DNA from: Flammeovirgaceae bacterium
GTDB lineage: Bacteria > Bacteroidota > Bacteroidia > Cytophagales > Cyclobacteriaceae
Direction: 5' to 3'
Assembly: GCA_016712035.1 (NCBI GenBank)
Contig: JADJRT010000004.1
Location: 62,001-126,000 of the forward strand
Length of the DNA: 64,000 nt
Position 1 is the first letter of the stretch; each line of letters starts with the position of its first letter. Shown in pieces: positions 29,133 to 37,754 of this stretch. The notes under the pieces are model-generated. The model searched no databases. It was not told where the DNA came from and worked only from the letters and a program-made list of their open reading frames with translations. The translations under genes were made by a program, and so were the position numbers.

Positions 29133-29800
29133 AGTATTTTAACATTCGGTTTAAATACCCATCCCAAAGCGATGGCTGCAAAAATGGTGGTGGCCGTGAT
29201 TACTCGCTTGAGTGTAATGCGCCTTAGCGATCTGAAATCAATCAGCGTATAGCTGAACTTATTACCATAGAGCTTGGCATGCTGACGGCACAATTCCATG
29301 AACGTCAGAAATTCATCAGCATTCTTAAACACCTGGCATCCGGCAGAGTATCTGTCAATTGATTTGGTTGTTCCTGACACAGAAGCTCGGTGAATGTTGA
29401 TGCCAAAATTCCCTGTTTGCTTGGTTCCATTTTTGAAATCCAAAATCGCATCACGGTCATAATCTCTGATCACCGTGACTGGCTTTTGCTGAACAAGTGC
29501 CTCGTACATTCCTCTATGTTTTCCGATGGCATAAGCATCTACATTCTGACCTTGTGCCAAGATGGCTGTGCCTTGGGGATATGATGGATTGTTTAGCCAG
29601 AAGGTTCCTGGATCAGTCGTAGCCGGATAGATGTGGTATTCCCACTTTCCATCCGGCTTTTTATAAAATACATGGATCTCATCGTCAAAGGCATTTGACT
29701 GAACACTTTTACTCCGTAGTCCTACGATGTTAAGTTCATACGGCCTTGTGTAGAGAACAAAGCCATATTCTTTTAGAATTTCCTTGATACGTGATAACAT
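29129..29800 (-). CDS. L,D-transpeptidase-like protein with C-terminal TM
   Basis: 223 aa. The core GINIHRA (His137) and RYSAGCQVF (Cys155) matches the YkuD-type catalytic pattern H...S-x-GC, implying a cysteine enzyme acting on peptidoglycan stem peptides. One hydrophobic helix lies at the extreme C-terminus (about 198-216, VITATTIFAAIALGWVF), so it is tail-anchored rather than secreted. It is the first of three adjacent peptidoglycan-related genes and is translationally coupled to the fibre gene. Confidence 0.65.
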   Translation of the reverse strand: MLSRIKEILKEYGFVLYTRPYELNIVGLRSKSVQSNAFDDEIHVFYKKPDGKWEYHIYPATTDPGTFWLNNPSYPQGTAILAQGQNVDAYAIGKHRGMYEALVQQKPVTVIRDYDRDAILDFKNGTKQTGNFGINIHRASVSGTTKSIDRYSAGCQVFKNADEFLTFMELCRQHAKLYGNKFSYTLIDFRSLRRITLKRVITATTIFAAIALGWVFKPNVKIL

Positions 29801-29821
29801 GCGCTGATTCTTAAATTTTCG

Positions 29822-30343
29822 TCAGGAGTACTTGAATGAGTTTACCCGATTCATCCAACCATCATAGAATACAATCTGATCAGGCTTTCTTCGAATGATG
29901 TTATTGAGAAATACCTTTCGCTCAATTTTAAGCAGGTTAAACAGTCGCTCCTGATCAGTACTGTTGATGGCCCGGAGGGTTTGAATCCCTACGGTACCAT
30001 CCACTTCTACATTGACCAAACGCTGAACGATCTTAGCCACAGTCTTTCTTCCTGAGTTGTAACCCCAATCCACAATAAACTCGGCCACCGATTCATTGGA
30101 AATATGGTCAGCCAGGAAGTAATCCCAGAAGATTTTCTTGGCGATATACCGTGCATCTTCTTCGGTGAGTTTCTTGATGTCTTCTGCATCAATATCTCCG
30201 TCACCATCTTTGTCATGCCCATATTCCTTCCACACGGAAAGAATGACTCCATACTTAGTCGGGCCTCCTTTATCCAATGGATGATTCACATACCCTCCCT
30301 CTAATCGCAGGAGCTTGCCTGCGAAGTTTTCAAACTTTGCCAT
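29822..30343 (-). CDS. GH108-family peptidoglycan hydrolase (lysozyme-like)
   Basis: 173 aa. The family signature EGGY is at residues 15-18 (Glu15 catalytic), in LRLEGGYVNHPLDKGGPTKYG. The middle has a DxDxD-like loop (HDKDGDGDIDAEDIKK) resembling a calcium-binding EF-hand, followed by the C-terminal PG-binding-3 helices (VDGTVGIQTLRAIN). Such enzymes are usually phage or T6SS-type lysins that cut glycan strands. No signal peptide. Confidence 0.87.
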   Translation of the reverse strand: MAKFENFAGKLLRLEGGYVNHPLDKGGPTKYGVILSVWKEYGHDKDGDGDIDAEDIKKLTEEDARYIAKKIFWDYFLADHISNESVAEFIVDWGYNSGRKTVAKIVQRLVNVEVDGTVGIQTLRAINSTDQERLFNLLKIERKVFLNNIIRRKPDQIVFYDGWMNRVNSFKYS

Positions 30344-30360
30344 TGTTAGTATTAATTTTT

Positions 30361-31341
30361 TTAAGTGTACTTGACGTCTTGTGTGGGTACATTCAGAATG
30401 CTATCATCAATCGACTTAAACCAGGTCATTCCATTGGCTACTTCCAATTCATCTCCGAGTATTGTATTCCTGCGCACGGGTATTCGGTTGTTTCGTGAAT
30501 CAGTGACTACCGTTTCTCGAATTGCGATCAGGTCTTTGTATAAGCGTAATCCTTGCAAGCTCCACGTTCCTGTACTACTCACCTTTAAACCGATGCGCAG
30601 GAATTCATTTCGTATTTGCACTTTGGCTGCTTCATTACTCTTGAATGCATATTCCAGAAGATCGTTCACGATGGTTTTAGAAATAAAGCCTTGCTTTTTG
30701 TAGTACTCATTCACCGCTGAATATTCTGAAATAGACTTAAGTTGTTTCAAGACACTGAGTACCTGAGTGAGGTTCTTTGATTGGGCTGCACTATAAAGAT
30801 TCAATGCCAGTGACGAGGGATTGAAAACTACCTGAACCGTATTTTTGGTTACACCCGTAATCTTATTGAAAAGGGCTTCGTCTATTATTTCAGGATAGCC
30901 TGCATTCTTTAATGCTGCCGCTGTTTGTGGTCCGAATTGTCCATCAATCAAAATAGAAGGTGTCGTTTTTGATAGCGCTTGCTGAAGTGCAGTTACCCGC
31001 GTGCCTTTACTTCCTCGCTTCAATGGGAAGCTATCACTGGCTGAACTCAACATTTTCGAAGTGAACGAACTTATCGAAGTAGGAAGGGTATTATTAATAA
31101 TGATCGTATCAGAGTTATTGTCAGAGGGTAATTGATTCTGTTCAACCGCCTTCTTCCTTTTTACCCGATCATATACCAGATAACCACCACCGCCAAGAGC
31201 CGCAAGTGCAAGGGCATAGATAAATACTTTAGCAGGTTTTACTCCACGCTTCTTACCCTGACTCTTTGTTTGTGCAGCCGGTTTGGATTTAGGCTTCTTG
31301 CCCTTCGTTTTCTTCTTTCCCTTCGATACCGTCTTCGCCAT
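30361..31341 (-). CDS. Lys-rich, single-TM protein with peptidoglycan-binding domain
   Basis: 326 aa. Residues 1-37 are extremely Lys-rich (GKKKTKGKKPKSKP). A TM helix lies at about 38-60 (KVFIYALALAALGGGGYLVY). A PG_binding_1 domain is at about 110-160 (RGSKGTRVTALQQALS and IDGQFGPQTAAALKNAGYP), and an unfamiliar C-terminal domain follows. A basic tail before a single TM would face nucleic acid or cytosol on one side and the cell wall on the other. It fits a membrane-associated particle component. Confidence 0.65.
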   Translation of the reverse strand: MAKTVSKGKKKTKGKKPKSKPAAQTKSQGKKRGVKPAKVFIYALALAALGGGGYLVYDRVKRKKAVEQNQLPSDNNSDTIIINNTLPTSISSFTSKMLSSASDSFPLKRGSKGTRVTALQQALSKTTPSILIDGQFGPQTAAALKNAGYPEIIDEALFNKITGVTKNTVQVVFNPSSLALNLYSAAQSKNLTQVLSVLKQLKSISEYSAVNEYYKKQGFISKTIVNDLLEYAFKSNEAAKVQIRNEFLRIGLKVSSTGTWSLQGLRLYKDLIAIRETVVTDSRNNRIPVRRNTILGDELEVANGMTWFKSIDDSILNVPTQDVKYT

Positions 31342-31739
31342 TAGTTCTTCGCGTTTAAAATCCTTATCAGCTCGTTATACTCTTCACTGCTCAACTCGTC
31401 TTCCAGGTCTGCATTCAGACTTTTACCATAGAGGTTAGCGTACTCCTTCTGTACTTTTGAGTACATGCTCTTGGATGGTATCTCGTTAAACACCTGCATC
31501 ACCATCTTTTCATTCGTTCCCCAACCTGCATAGTTGTCATTATCAAAAGCCATCTTCAATTGCTTGGCAAAGGTTGCCGGATCGCCTACCTCAAGACTAT
31601 GCTTTTGCGAAACATTCGCTCTTGTTTTCTTATAGAAGTGACGCGCCAGAAAAAATAGACCGGTAGCCGTTCCAAGTCCCAGTGTCGAATAGATCACCAT
31701 GGTCTTGAAATTTTGAATCTTCTGTCCGTCTACATTCAT
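31341..31739 (-). CDS. Single-TM protein with annexin-like repeat
   Basis: 132 aa. TM helix at about 14-34 (MVIYSTLGLGTATGLFFLARHF). The C-terminal 75 residues (FDNDNYAGWGTNEKMVMQVF, Y...YGKSLNADLEDELSSEEYNELI) show the annexin-repeat outline: G-x-GTNE, then Y-x-x-x-YG-x-x-L-x-x-D-L-x-x-EL-S. Annexins bind calcium and phospholipid; a single repeat next to a TM is unusual. It overlaps the preceding stop by one base, so translation is coupled. The assignment rests on pattern only. Confidence 0.5.
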   Translation of the reverse strand: MNVDGQKIQNFKTMVIYSTLGLGTATGLFFLARHFYKKTRANVSQKHSLEVGDPATFAKQLKMAFDNDNYAGWGTNEKMVMQVFNEIPSKSMYSKVQKEYANLYGKSLNADLEDELSSEEYNELIRILNAKN

Positions 31740-31766
31740 ACCGTACTCGTCCCTTCGTTTTCTTTT

Positions 31767-31949
31767 TTATAATCCCAACGCCTTTTTTGCCAGGGCTGTC
31801 TTTCCAGGATCATTCTTTACCACATCGGCAAGCTTTGCTATTTCGCGTGCCTTTAACTTTTGCATCAGGATGGATGCTGCTGTCAGTTTTACTTCTGCCT
31901 CACCTTGCGTTTGTGCTTCAATGCTCACTTCAAAACTGTACTTGTTCAT
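31767..31949 (-). CDS. Small cassette protein, unknown
   Basis: 60 aa: a beta start (MNKYSFEVSIEAQTQGEAEVK) followed by a helical end rich in Lys/Ala (KLKAREIAKLADVVKNDPGK). No family assigned, but the compact N-terminal strand plus helix is well formed and the gene is in line with its neighbours (2 nt after the coiled-coil gene). Confidence 0.55.
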   Translation of the reverse strand: MNKYSFEVSIEAQTQGEAEVKLTAASILMQKLKAREIAKLADVVKNDPGKTALAKKALGL

Positions 31950-31951
31950 GA

Positions 31952-32767
31952 CTATGATTGTTTAATATTTAAATGATTTATTAAGAGATCAATTTTACTC
32001 TTGTCATCAGCCAGGGTTTGAAGAATATGGAGTACGCTCTCAAACTCTTCTTTACTAAACTGTGACTTGAGTTGATCGACAAATTGAATGGCGGCCTGAT
32101 CATCCTCACTGGGAGAATGTGCAGAGGAGCTTGCCTTTGGTTTAAAGCTTACTTCTGAATCCAGTATTGCTTCATCCCCCGTTTCACCATTGCCTGGCTG
32201 CAATAGACCCGCGAGTGCTTCTCCACCAGGGAAGGCAGCCATGAGTTTTGGATTTCGTTTGATGAAACTCTCGACCAGGCTTGAGCCAACATCGCCCAGG
32301 AAGCTATTCAAGGGAGATTGCTTCAATTCAAGTCGAGCATTATGTTTTTCTAACTCATCTACCTCGCTCTCCAGGTCTGCAATGTGTTGTTTCAGGTTTT
32401 TGTTTTCGTCCCTGAGCGCATCGTATTCTTTTTCACGGAGCTTTCGTTGCACTTCCTCATCTACGATGTTCTTTACATCTACTCCCGAAAGTCCTTCTTT
32501 CTGATCTTCACCGAAGTAGAAGATTCGCTTTTCATTGTTGTTGCTACTTCCTGTAAAGAGTAAAATCTCAATGGACCGTGTATCAGCAGTGACAAAGTTT
32601 TCAAACATGGTAAACATATCAGGGTCACTGGTTCTGCGCACTGCCTTAAACCCATCCACCAGAATTTCATAATCAATGGGCTGACCCTTTTCATGGTAGA
32701 GGCGCAGGTAGTGCAAAAGGTTGTCAATCTTTTTCTGTTCGTATTTTTCTTTATTCGGTAGTGCCAT
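31952..32767 (-). CDS. Coiled-coil cassette protein, unknown
   Basis: 271 aa. An N-terminal globular part (residues 1-100, including FENFVTADTRSIEILLFTGS) is followed by a clear coiled coil at about 105-145 (REKEYDALRDENKNLKQHI, then LESEVDELEKHNARLELK). A Ser/Glu linker and a C-terminal helical segment (FVDQLKSQFSKEEFESVL) complete it. No TM. It may be a scaffold or assembly factor; no family recognised. Confidence 0.55.
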   Translation of the reverse strand: MALPNKEKYEQKKIDNLLHYLRLYHEKGQPIDYEILVDGFKAVRRTSDPDMFTMFENFVTADTRSIEILLFTGSSNNNEKRIFYFGEDQKEGLSGVDVKNIVDEEVQRKLREKEYDALRDENKNLKQHIADLESEVDELEKHNARLELKQSPLNSFLGDVGSSLVESFIKRNPKLMAAFPGGEALAGLLQPGNGETGDEAILDSEVSFKPKASSSAHSPSEDDQAAIQFVDQLKSQFSKEEFESVLHILQTLADDKSKIDLLINHLNIKQS

Positions 32768-32769
32768 AC

Positions 32770-33081
32770 TTAATTCACAATGATTGCCTGTATAAATTTT
32801 ATTCTTCGCTTTGCATCTCCTGGGTTCGTAATCTTGATTTCACCGCGATGGATATGAATGCTCTCTGGTATGGGGTCATCCGTTGAATCATACATTCCAT
32901 AATCAGAGTCCACCACAAGTCCTGGAGGTTCATCAATGATGAAGAACAGTTCATTGTAGGCAGGTATGGTTACAGTTTTTCCTGCATCAACAATAAAATC
33001 ACGATGACGAAAGTGATACTTGCCGTATCCCTGTTGTTTTAGTCTCAAGGGCGCAAACTGAAGAATGAATTGTTCTGTCAT
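32770..33081 (-). CDS. Small beta-rich cassette protein
   Basis: 103 aa with alternating strands (FIVDAGKTVTIPAYNELFFII, HIHRGEIKITNPGDAKRRIK) and no TM or signal. It looks like a beta-sandwich of the sort used for minor virion proteins; I cannot assign a family. It is one nt past the stop of a partner with which it overlaps by 4 nt (33078-33081). Confidence 0.5.
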   Translation of the reverse strand: MTEQFILQFAPLRLKQQGYGKYHFRHRDFIVDAGKTVTIPAYNELFFIIDEPPGLVVDSDYGMYDSTDDPIPESIHIHRGEIKITNPGDAKRRIKFIQAIIVN

Positions 33082-33398
33082 AAGTTGATCTCCATCGGTT
33101 CCAGGTAGTCGTTGTCTTCTTCCTCCATCTTATCTTCTGCGACTACTTCCTCTAACTCTTCCGCCATCTCACATTCCACATAGACTGTTATCACAAATGG
33201 ATTTGTGTATTCCACTCCCTTGAACCAGGCATTGATAATCGAAGTATCACCTTCAATGTGGACGGGTTTCATCTTCGGCACATTTCCGGTGACCCACGCT
33301 TTGTCTCCATCAAACTGCGAGTCTTCCACCAGGCATAAAGCTTCATCTGAAGATTCAATTCCATCTTCCTGGACTTGCGCCACATAAAAGACATCCAT
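33078..33398 (-). CDS. Small acidic beta-rich cassette protein
   Basis: 106 aa, strongly acidic C-terminus (EMAEELEEVVAEDKMEEEDN). The first 80 residues are beta-like (AWVTGNVPKMKPVHIEGD, NPFVITVYVECE), resembling the next small protein in style. Stop and start overlap as ATGA with the downstream gene, typical of tightly coupled structural operons. No family recognised. Confidence 0.5.
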   Translation of the reverse strand: MDVFYVAQVQEDGIESSDEALCLVEDSQFDGDKAWVTGNVPKMKPVHIEGDTSIINAWFKGVEYTNPFVITVYVECEMAEELEEVVAEDKMEEEDNDYLEPMEINL

Positions 33399-33434
33399 CT
33401 TATCATTGGCCTGAAAGCTTAAATTGCCCAGGTA

Positions 33435-33578
33435 TCATTTTGCAGTCGTTGTTACAAGTATTCCTGTTACTTTATTCACATTAGCCGGTAACCTGATTTC
33501 AAATGGCTTGAACCGCTCAAGCTTATTCACCTCAAGTTTGGTTACGATGATTCTCCGTTTGGTCTTTGTGATGATCAT
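33435..33578 (-). CDS. 47-aa basic protein
   Basis: The start codon at 33578 overlaps the preceding TGA (33577-33575) in an ATGA arrangement, which strongly supports translation. The product MIITKTKRRIIVTKLEVN... is basic at the N-terminus and beta-like. It ends at 33435, 36 nt before the next gene. Too short for a family assignment. Confidence 0.5.
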   Translation of the reverse strand: MIITKTKRRIIVTKLEVNKLERFKPFEIRLPANVNKVTGILVTTTAK

Positions 33579-33955
33579 CGCATCTCACAGGAAAGGCTGA
33601 TGATCACTTTGTAGGCCGCAAAAGGAGCGTTCGGATTGGGCGTGTCTTTATACTGGATTTTTAATTCTCCATTTCCTGCAACCACTCCGTTACCCAATGA
33701 TTTGTATCGTAGGTCCGGAGCCACTCCTAATCCACTCATGAACATTTTGCTTTCATAGTCTTCAGGATAAAGTTCTTCTCCGCTAAGCTCGATCCGTTGA
33801 GAGCCCCGGTAGAACAAGAGGTTTGGTCTGTCAGAACTCATCATAATGCCATGCACCACTTTGACATTCTTATCCAGGTCAAACTTCTTGCTCACCGGTT
33901 GCCCTTCCGCGTCCACCAGGAAGGTGTAGATTTTATCCACCAAACGCTTCTCCAT
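33575..33955 (-). CDS. Beta-rich cassette protein, candidate minor structural protein
   Basis: 126 aa. Pattern: KNVKVVHGIMMSSDRPNLLF, YRGSQRIELSGEELYPEDYE, and a final strand AYKVIISLSCEMR. Such strand-turn-strand spacing suits a jelly-roll or beta-sandwich. No signal or TM. It lies 6 nt downstream of the 242-aa candidate major structural gene and is coupled to the 47-aa gene. Confidence 0.5.
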   Translation of the reverse strand: MEKRLVDKIYTFLVDAEGQPVSKKFDLDKNVKVVHGIMMSSDRPNLLFYRGSQRIELSGEELYPEDYESKMFMSGLGVAPDLRYKSLGNGVVAGNGELKIQYKDTPNPNAPFAAYKVIISLSCEMR

Positions 33956-33961
33956 GACCTA

Positions 33962-34690
33962 CTAAGGAATGGTTGCTGTTCCTTCAAGACCTACATACAA
34001 AACTGAGTTTGCATCCAGCCCCTTGATGGTTCCAAGTTCGATTTCAAACTCGATGTCTACGTCATCATGAATCAGACGAGGGTTCGCCAGTTTGTAAAAA
34101 CTCTTTGGCACCATGTCAAACTGAGTGGTCACAAACTTCCTATTAGAAGTATCGCTCACCAATTGCTTTTTGTTGGCCTTGAGTTTGAACTCACCATTGG
34201 CAAGTGCTCCAATGTTTTCGATGGAATCAAAACGGGTTGTTTTGATGTCATCAATATCCAGTGAGGTGGCAATACCATGCAGGAGATAAATTCCTGACAC
34301 AAGCAACGCCATGTTCTTCGGAAGTTTGGCATTGCTGATATTGCGCAGGTTCACTTCTTTCACATCCTGGCTTTCAAACATCTTGATTGTCTTCGCACCT
34401 TTGATTGGCTTGATCGTATAGATCAACTGATCAGCGAGACGAAGTTTGCCCTGAAGCAATTGCTCTTTGATGTGCTTAGGCAGTTCTACAAAGAACTTTT
34501 CAAACTCTGCACGCGATCCCTGTGAAGGAATGTGTCGCTTCACAATCTTGCTCATCGCCTTTGCCCGTTGCACAGGGTTCAGCGCATTCAGATACCCTAA
34601 CAACTCGGTATCCATCTCTCCATTCAGACCCAACAACTCTGTTGGGTTTGTGTACTCACTCTCCATGAGTTGTCCTAATGCTCCCAGCAT
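33962..34690 (-). CDS. Candidate major structural protein of cassette
   Basis: 242 aa, no signal peptide or TM. A helical N-terminal 90 residues (LNALNPVQRAKAMSKIVKR) precede a beta-rich part that starts near LADQLIYTIKPIKG and ends DVDIEFEIELGT...NSVLYVGLEGTATIP. The last strands look like a jelly-roll edge. It is the best candidate in the cassette for a capsid-type subunit, by size, fold impression and position among small beta-rich genes. No sequence family is recognised, so this is inference. Confidence 0.45.
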   Translation of the reverse strand: MLGALGQLMESEYTNPTELLGLNGEMDTELLGYLNALNPVQRAKAMSKIVKRHIPSQGSRAEFEKFFVELPKHIKEQLLQGKLRLADQLIYTIKPIKGAKTIKMFESQDVKEVNLRNISNAKLPKNMALLVSGIYLLHGIATSLDIDDIKTTRFDSIENIGALANGEFKLKANKKQLVSDTSNRKFVTTQFDMVPKSFYKLANPRLIHDDVDIEFEIELGTIKGLDANSVLYVGLEGTATIP

Positions 34691-34724
34691 AATTTTACTT
34701 TGTGTTTAATTGTTAACTCTCTTT

Positions 34725-35285
34725 TTAAAATTCCCTTTCTGTTTCATCCACTGCATTCATTCCTCCATTCATGTTGGCGATCTGTTCCTGGATTCGATCA
34801 ATGGCCGTCATGTCCAATTCTTTCGCGTTGTAAGGATTGACGAAGTAGGTCACTTGTTCTTCTCCGGCTAGTCCAGCGGTTCCGGTAGGCTCAGCTTTGA
34901 TGTAGAGCTTCTCCGAAAAATTCTTGAAGAATGTTCCTACACGATCTTTGGCTTGCTCCGCTATTTGTTTCATATCAAAGCCTTCGACTCCTTGAACAGT
35001 GGTCTTGTTTTGATTTTGAAATCCATTGCTCAACGTGAGGCCCAGGCCTGCTGCGATGATGTATGGGTTCTTCTTATGAAAGCCGAGTAGCGTTACCGGA
35101 ATTCCGGCCAGTAGTGAGTGCTTGCCAAGTGCTGCACCGGCACCGCCTGCGGCTATGGCAGCCAGTAATACAAGACCGCCTTTGGTTACTGTTTGGGTTA
35201 TCGGATGCTGCATCACTGGTGCAGTTCCGAAGAGTCCATTTCCTTGTTGGTGTTTTTTGTTTTTATGTTTTCTTGTCCGTCCCAT
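34725..35285 (-). CDS. Lys-rich multi-TM cassette protein
   Basis: 186 aa. The N-terminus is very basic (MGRTRKHKNKKHQQGNG). Two or three hydrophobic segments follow (GGLVLLAAIAAGGAGAALG at about 35-54 and NPYIIAAGLGLTL at about 72-85), then a soluble C-terminal half (ELDMTAIDRIQEQIANMNGG). It is one nt after the transglutaminase-like gene. Together with three other TM proteins it suggests that the cassette's product is membrane-associated. Confidence 0.55.
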   Translation of the reverse strand: MGRTRKHKNKKHQQGNGLFGTAPVMQHPITQTVTKGGLVLLAAIAAGGAGAALGKHSLLAGIPVTLLGFHKKNPYIIAAGLGLTLSNGFQNQNKTTVQGVEGFDMKQIAEQAKDRVGTFFKNFSEKLYIKAEPTGTAGLAGEEQVTYFVNPYNAKELDMTAIDRIQEQIANMNGGMNAVDETEREF

Positions 35286-35286
35286 G

Positions 35287-37194
35287 CTATAATAGATTTT
35301 GAAATTTCACTTTGCTTTTCTTACCACTTACTTTTCTGTTCTTGTATTTACGTTTCTTCGTTTTCCTTTTCGCAGGAAGTCCGCTTAAGCCATTGGTTCC
35401 TGATCCGCCTCGCATAGCTCGCATGAGCAGAAGACCTCCGGTGATGATTCCACCAGCTACCAGCAGTGACTTTCCAGGATTTGCTTTCATCCATGTCGTA
35501 GTCTTTTGAACGATGCCAGTTTTCTCTGAACCATCCTGAGTTTGTATAGCATCGCCAGGTGTTGTACTCTCATCTGGTACAAGCATAGATCCGCTGGCGG
35601 TAGGTTCATTTGATAATACAGGCTTAGCAATCGGAGCAGGAGCTGAATATATTTTTGTCGTTTCATTGGTTTTGATCGTTGTTGCAGGCACACTCGGTGC
35701 TGGTGCGTATGATCGCGTTGGTGTTTGTGTTGATGTTGTTGGTGATGTTGCCGTGACGATTTGTTTAGGTGCGATGATCGGGTTTGTGACAATTGACTTT
35801 ACAGCGGTAGTTAGTTTCGATACCAGTGTTGGCTGTTGTTGTGTTACCGGTGGTGCCACATAGCTATCATACTTGAAGGCGTCTTCATCTTCCGGTATCA
35901 TCGATGGAGCAGATGCAGCCGTACCTGCATTGTCGGTGTCACTCTGAAATGATTTTTCATTGCTTCCACCTTTGATGAATAATCCTTTCACTTGTTTCAA
36001 AGCTCCAGCGATGGCAGCTACAGCCGTAGTTGCTGCCGCGATCGCTGCACCGCTGGCAAGTTCACCTAGTCCTTCAATGTTATCGCTGTAGATGATGTTA
36101 TACTCATCCTGGTCTGCGTACACATCGCTTAAACCATTGAGACCGCTCAAGGGTACATTTCTATCTTTATTACCATTGCCTTGTAGAATGGCTTTCTTAA
36201 GATTTTCCTTTTTACCTCCAGCTTGCCAGTAGACTGTCTCAGCTCTGTCTTTTATGGAGCGAAGCTTTTTCAGCTCACTCATGTTCATGCCCTTGGCTTG
36301 TGCCTGGGAATCGGTGAGGTAACCGTAACGCAATCTGCCTGCGACATTCATGAGGTTAATTTTCATGGCTAACAAAAAGCCATTCCTCAGAAGTAATGTG
36401 GCGGGATTGACGTAGCGGTTGATGACCCGAATTCCGTCTCCCACTTTATCGCCTACCTTCTTCACCGTTTTCTTTACCGCACTTCCCACTTTCTTGAAGA
36501 TGTTTCCCATCTCCTCATCATCATATACTGAGGCGAGATCAGAGAGGTCAACATTGTCATGCTCTACGAGGTCAAAAGTTTCCTCTTGCATGTCGTTCTC
36601 AAATCCGTCTAAATAATCCAGTCTCATATCGTAGTCTTTACATTCTAAATAAGGTTGTTCATCATCAAACTTGTCCTTCACACAATCAATCACGATGTAG
36701 TAATCACGTTCATCTATGTAGTCTTCCAGATGACCAGGCTTTGGTACAATCGGATATACATGCTGCCATCTCGGAACTTCCGGATAACGCTTTGGATATT
36801 TCGTTATCCTGGCAAGACAGTCTATATTAAGAGAGCGGAGGATGGAGAGAATAAATACGGTGTAACAGTCACAGTCTACTCCCGTCTTTCTATCGCTCCA
36901 TGCCCTTCTGGGACTGCGTACTTGCTCAACTCCTTCCTCGTCTCTTTTATACTGAATGTGTTGGTACACGAAGTGCCAGATGTTGGAACAGGTTTCTTCC
37001 AGTGTCCGACCTTTCAATACCTTCGCAATCTTTTCTGTTTGCCATAACGTCTTCGGCAATGCAGTGCGAATGAGTTTCATCGTATCTTCTACATTCGCAC
37101 TCTTCTTTATCGTAGTATCTTTTTCACCTGGGGGTGGAAAGAGATGATCGAACTCCCTTCCATCCCTCAATCGCCTCTTTCTGTCCGCTACCAT
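35287..37194 (-). CDS. Transglutaminase-like protein with TM and basic tail
   Basis: 635 aa. The N-terminal transglutaminase-like cysteine-protease domain has WHFVYQHIQYKRDE, GVDCDCYTVFILSILRS (catalytic Cys near 110), HVYPIV (His145) and IVIDCV (Asp near 169), a complete Cys-His-Asp set. A central helical region includes KKVGSAVKKTVKKVGDKVGD, then an Ala-rich hydrophobic run, then a long Thr/Pro/Ser linker. Near the C-terminus are a TM (SLLVAGGIITGGLLLM) and a highly basic end (KRKTKKRKYKNRKVSGKK). It may crosslink or process structural proteins. Confidence 0.6.
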   Translation of the reverse strand: MVADRKRRLRDGREFDHLFPPPGEKDTTIKKSANVEDTMKLIRTALPKTLWQTEKIAKVLKGRTLEETCSNIWHFVYQHIQYKRDEEGVEQVRSPRRAWSDRKTGVDCDCYTVFILSILRSLNIDCLARITKYPKRYPEVPRWQHVYPIVPKPGHLEDYIDERDYYIVIDCVKDKFDDEQPYLECKDYDMRLDYLDGFENDMQEETFDLVEHDNVDLSDLASVYDDEEMGNIFKKVGSAVKKTVKKVGDKVGDGIRVINRYVNPATLLLRNGFLLAMKINLMNVAGRLRYGYLTDSQAQAKGMNMSELKKLRSIKDRAETVYWQAGGKKENLKKAILQGNGNKDRNVPLSGLNGLSDVYADQDEYNIIYSDNIEGLGELASGAAIAAATTAVAAIAGALKQVKGLFIKGGSNEKSFQSDTDNAGTAASAPSMIPEDEDAFKYDSYVAPPVTQQQPTLVSKLTTAVKSIVTNPIIAPKQIVTATSPTTSTQTPTRSYAPAPSVPATTIKTNETTKIYSAPAPIAKPVLSNEPTASGSMLVPDESTTPGDAIQTQDGSEKTGIVQKTTTWMKANPGKSLLVAGGIITGGLLLMRAMRGGSGTNGLSGLPAKRKTKKRKYKNRKVSGKKSKVKFQNLL

Positions 37195-37221
37195 ACGCCT
37201 CTTCCTTTCTTCATCATCTTT

Positions 37222-37716
37222 TTAAGCTGTCATGCAGCCTTTCCTCCGCCCAAAGTGATCATGTCTATTTTCTGTATAGGGTAAACTATCGTTGATTGTT
37301 GTAACTGTGTGTACAATCAAATTGAGCTTACCTGTCTCTCGGTACTCTTTCACAAGTGCTGGAACCGTTGTTGCCAGGCTTAGAAATCCAAGCTTGATTT
37401 TTATCGGATCAAGATTGACTTCACTAAACTTGGGTATAGTTAGGTTCACATCTCTCACTTCGGATGAGGCTATGGTTTTATCCGCATAGATCATCTTGAC
37501 AAAAGGATGCTTCACCTGGATACTTCCACCGCTTGGGTTCTTCAGTTTCACTTGAATGGCCAGCTCAATTCCGCTCAGGCTTACCGTGTGAATAGAAACT
37601 TTTGTTTCAGTTTCCAATTCATTCGAAAGTCTATTGAGTTTGAGCAGGTAGCTGCCACCAAAGTAGATGGCTGCTACTGCACCGGCTCCGATCAGTATGT
37701 GACTACTCTTGATCAT
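37222..37716 (-). CDS. LEA2-type protein with N-terminal TM
   Basis: 164 aa. TM at about 7-24 (ILIGAGAVAAIYFGGSYLL). The body matches the LEA14/LEA_2 immunoglobulin-like pattern: VSLSGIELAIQVKLKNPSGG, KTIASSEVRDVNLTIP, VNLDPIKIKLG. LEA2 domains occur in membrane-linked proteins of unknown role. It is second in the cassette after the small membrane protein. Confidence 0.6.
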   Translation of the reverse strand: MIKSSHILIGAGAVAAIYFGGSYLLKLNRLSNELETETKVSIHTVSLSGIELAIQVKLKNPSGGSIQVKHPFVKMIYADKTIASSEVRDVNLTIPKFSEVNLDPIKIKLGFLSLATTVPALVKEYRETGKLNLIVHTVTTINDSLPYTENRHDHFGRRKGCMTA

Positions 37717-37754
37717 TGCGCTTTTTCCTTCTGAACCTGATGCCTTTTACCTTG

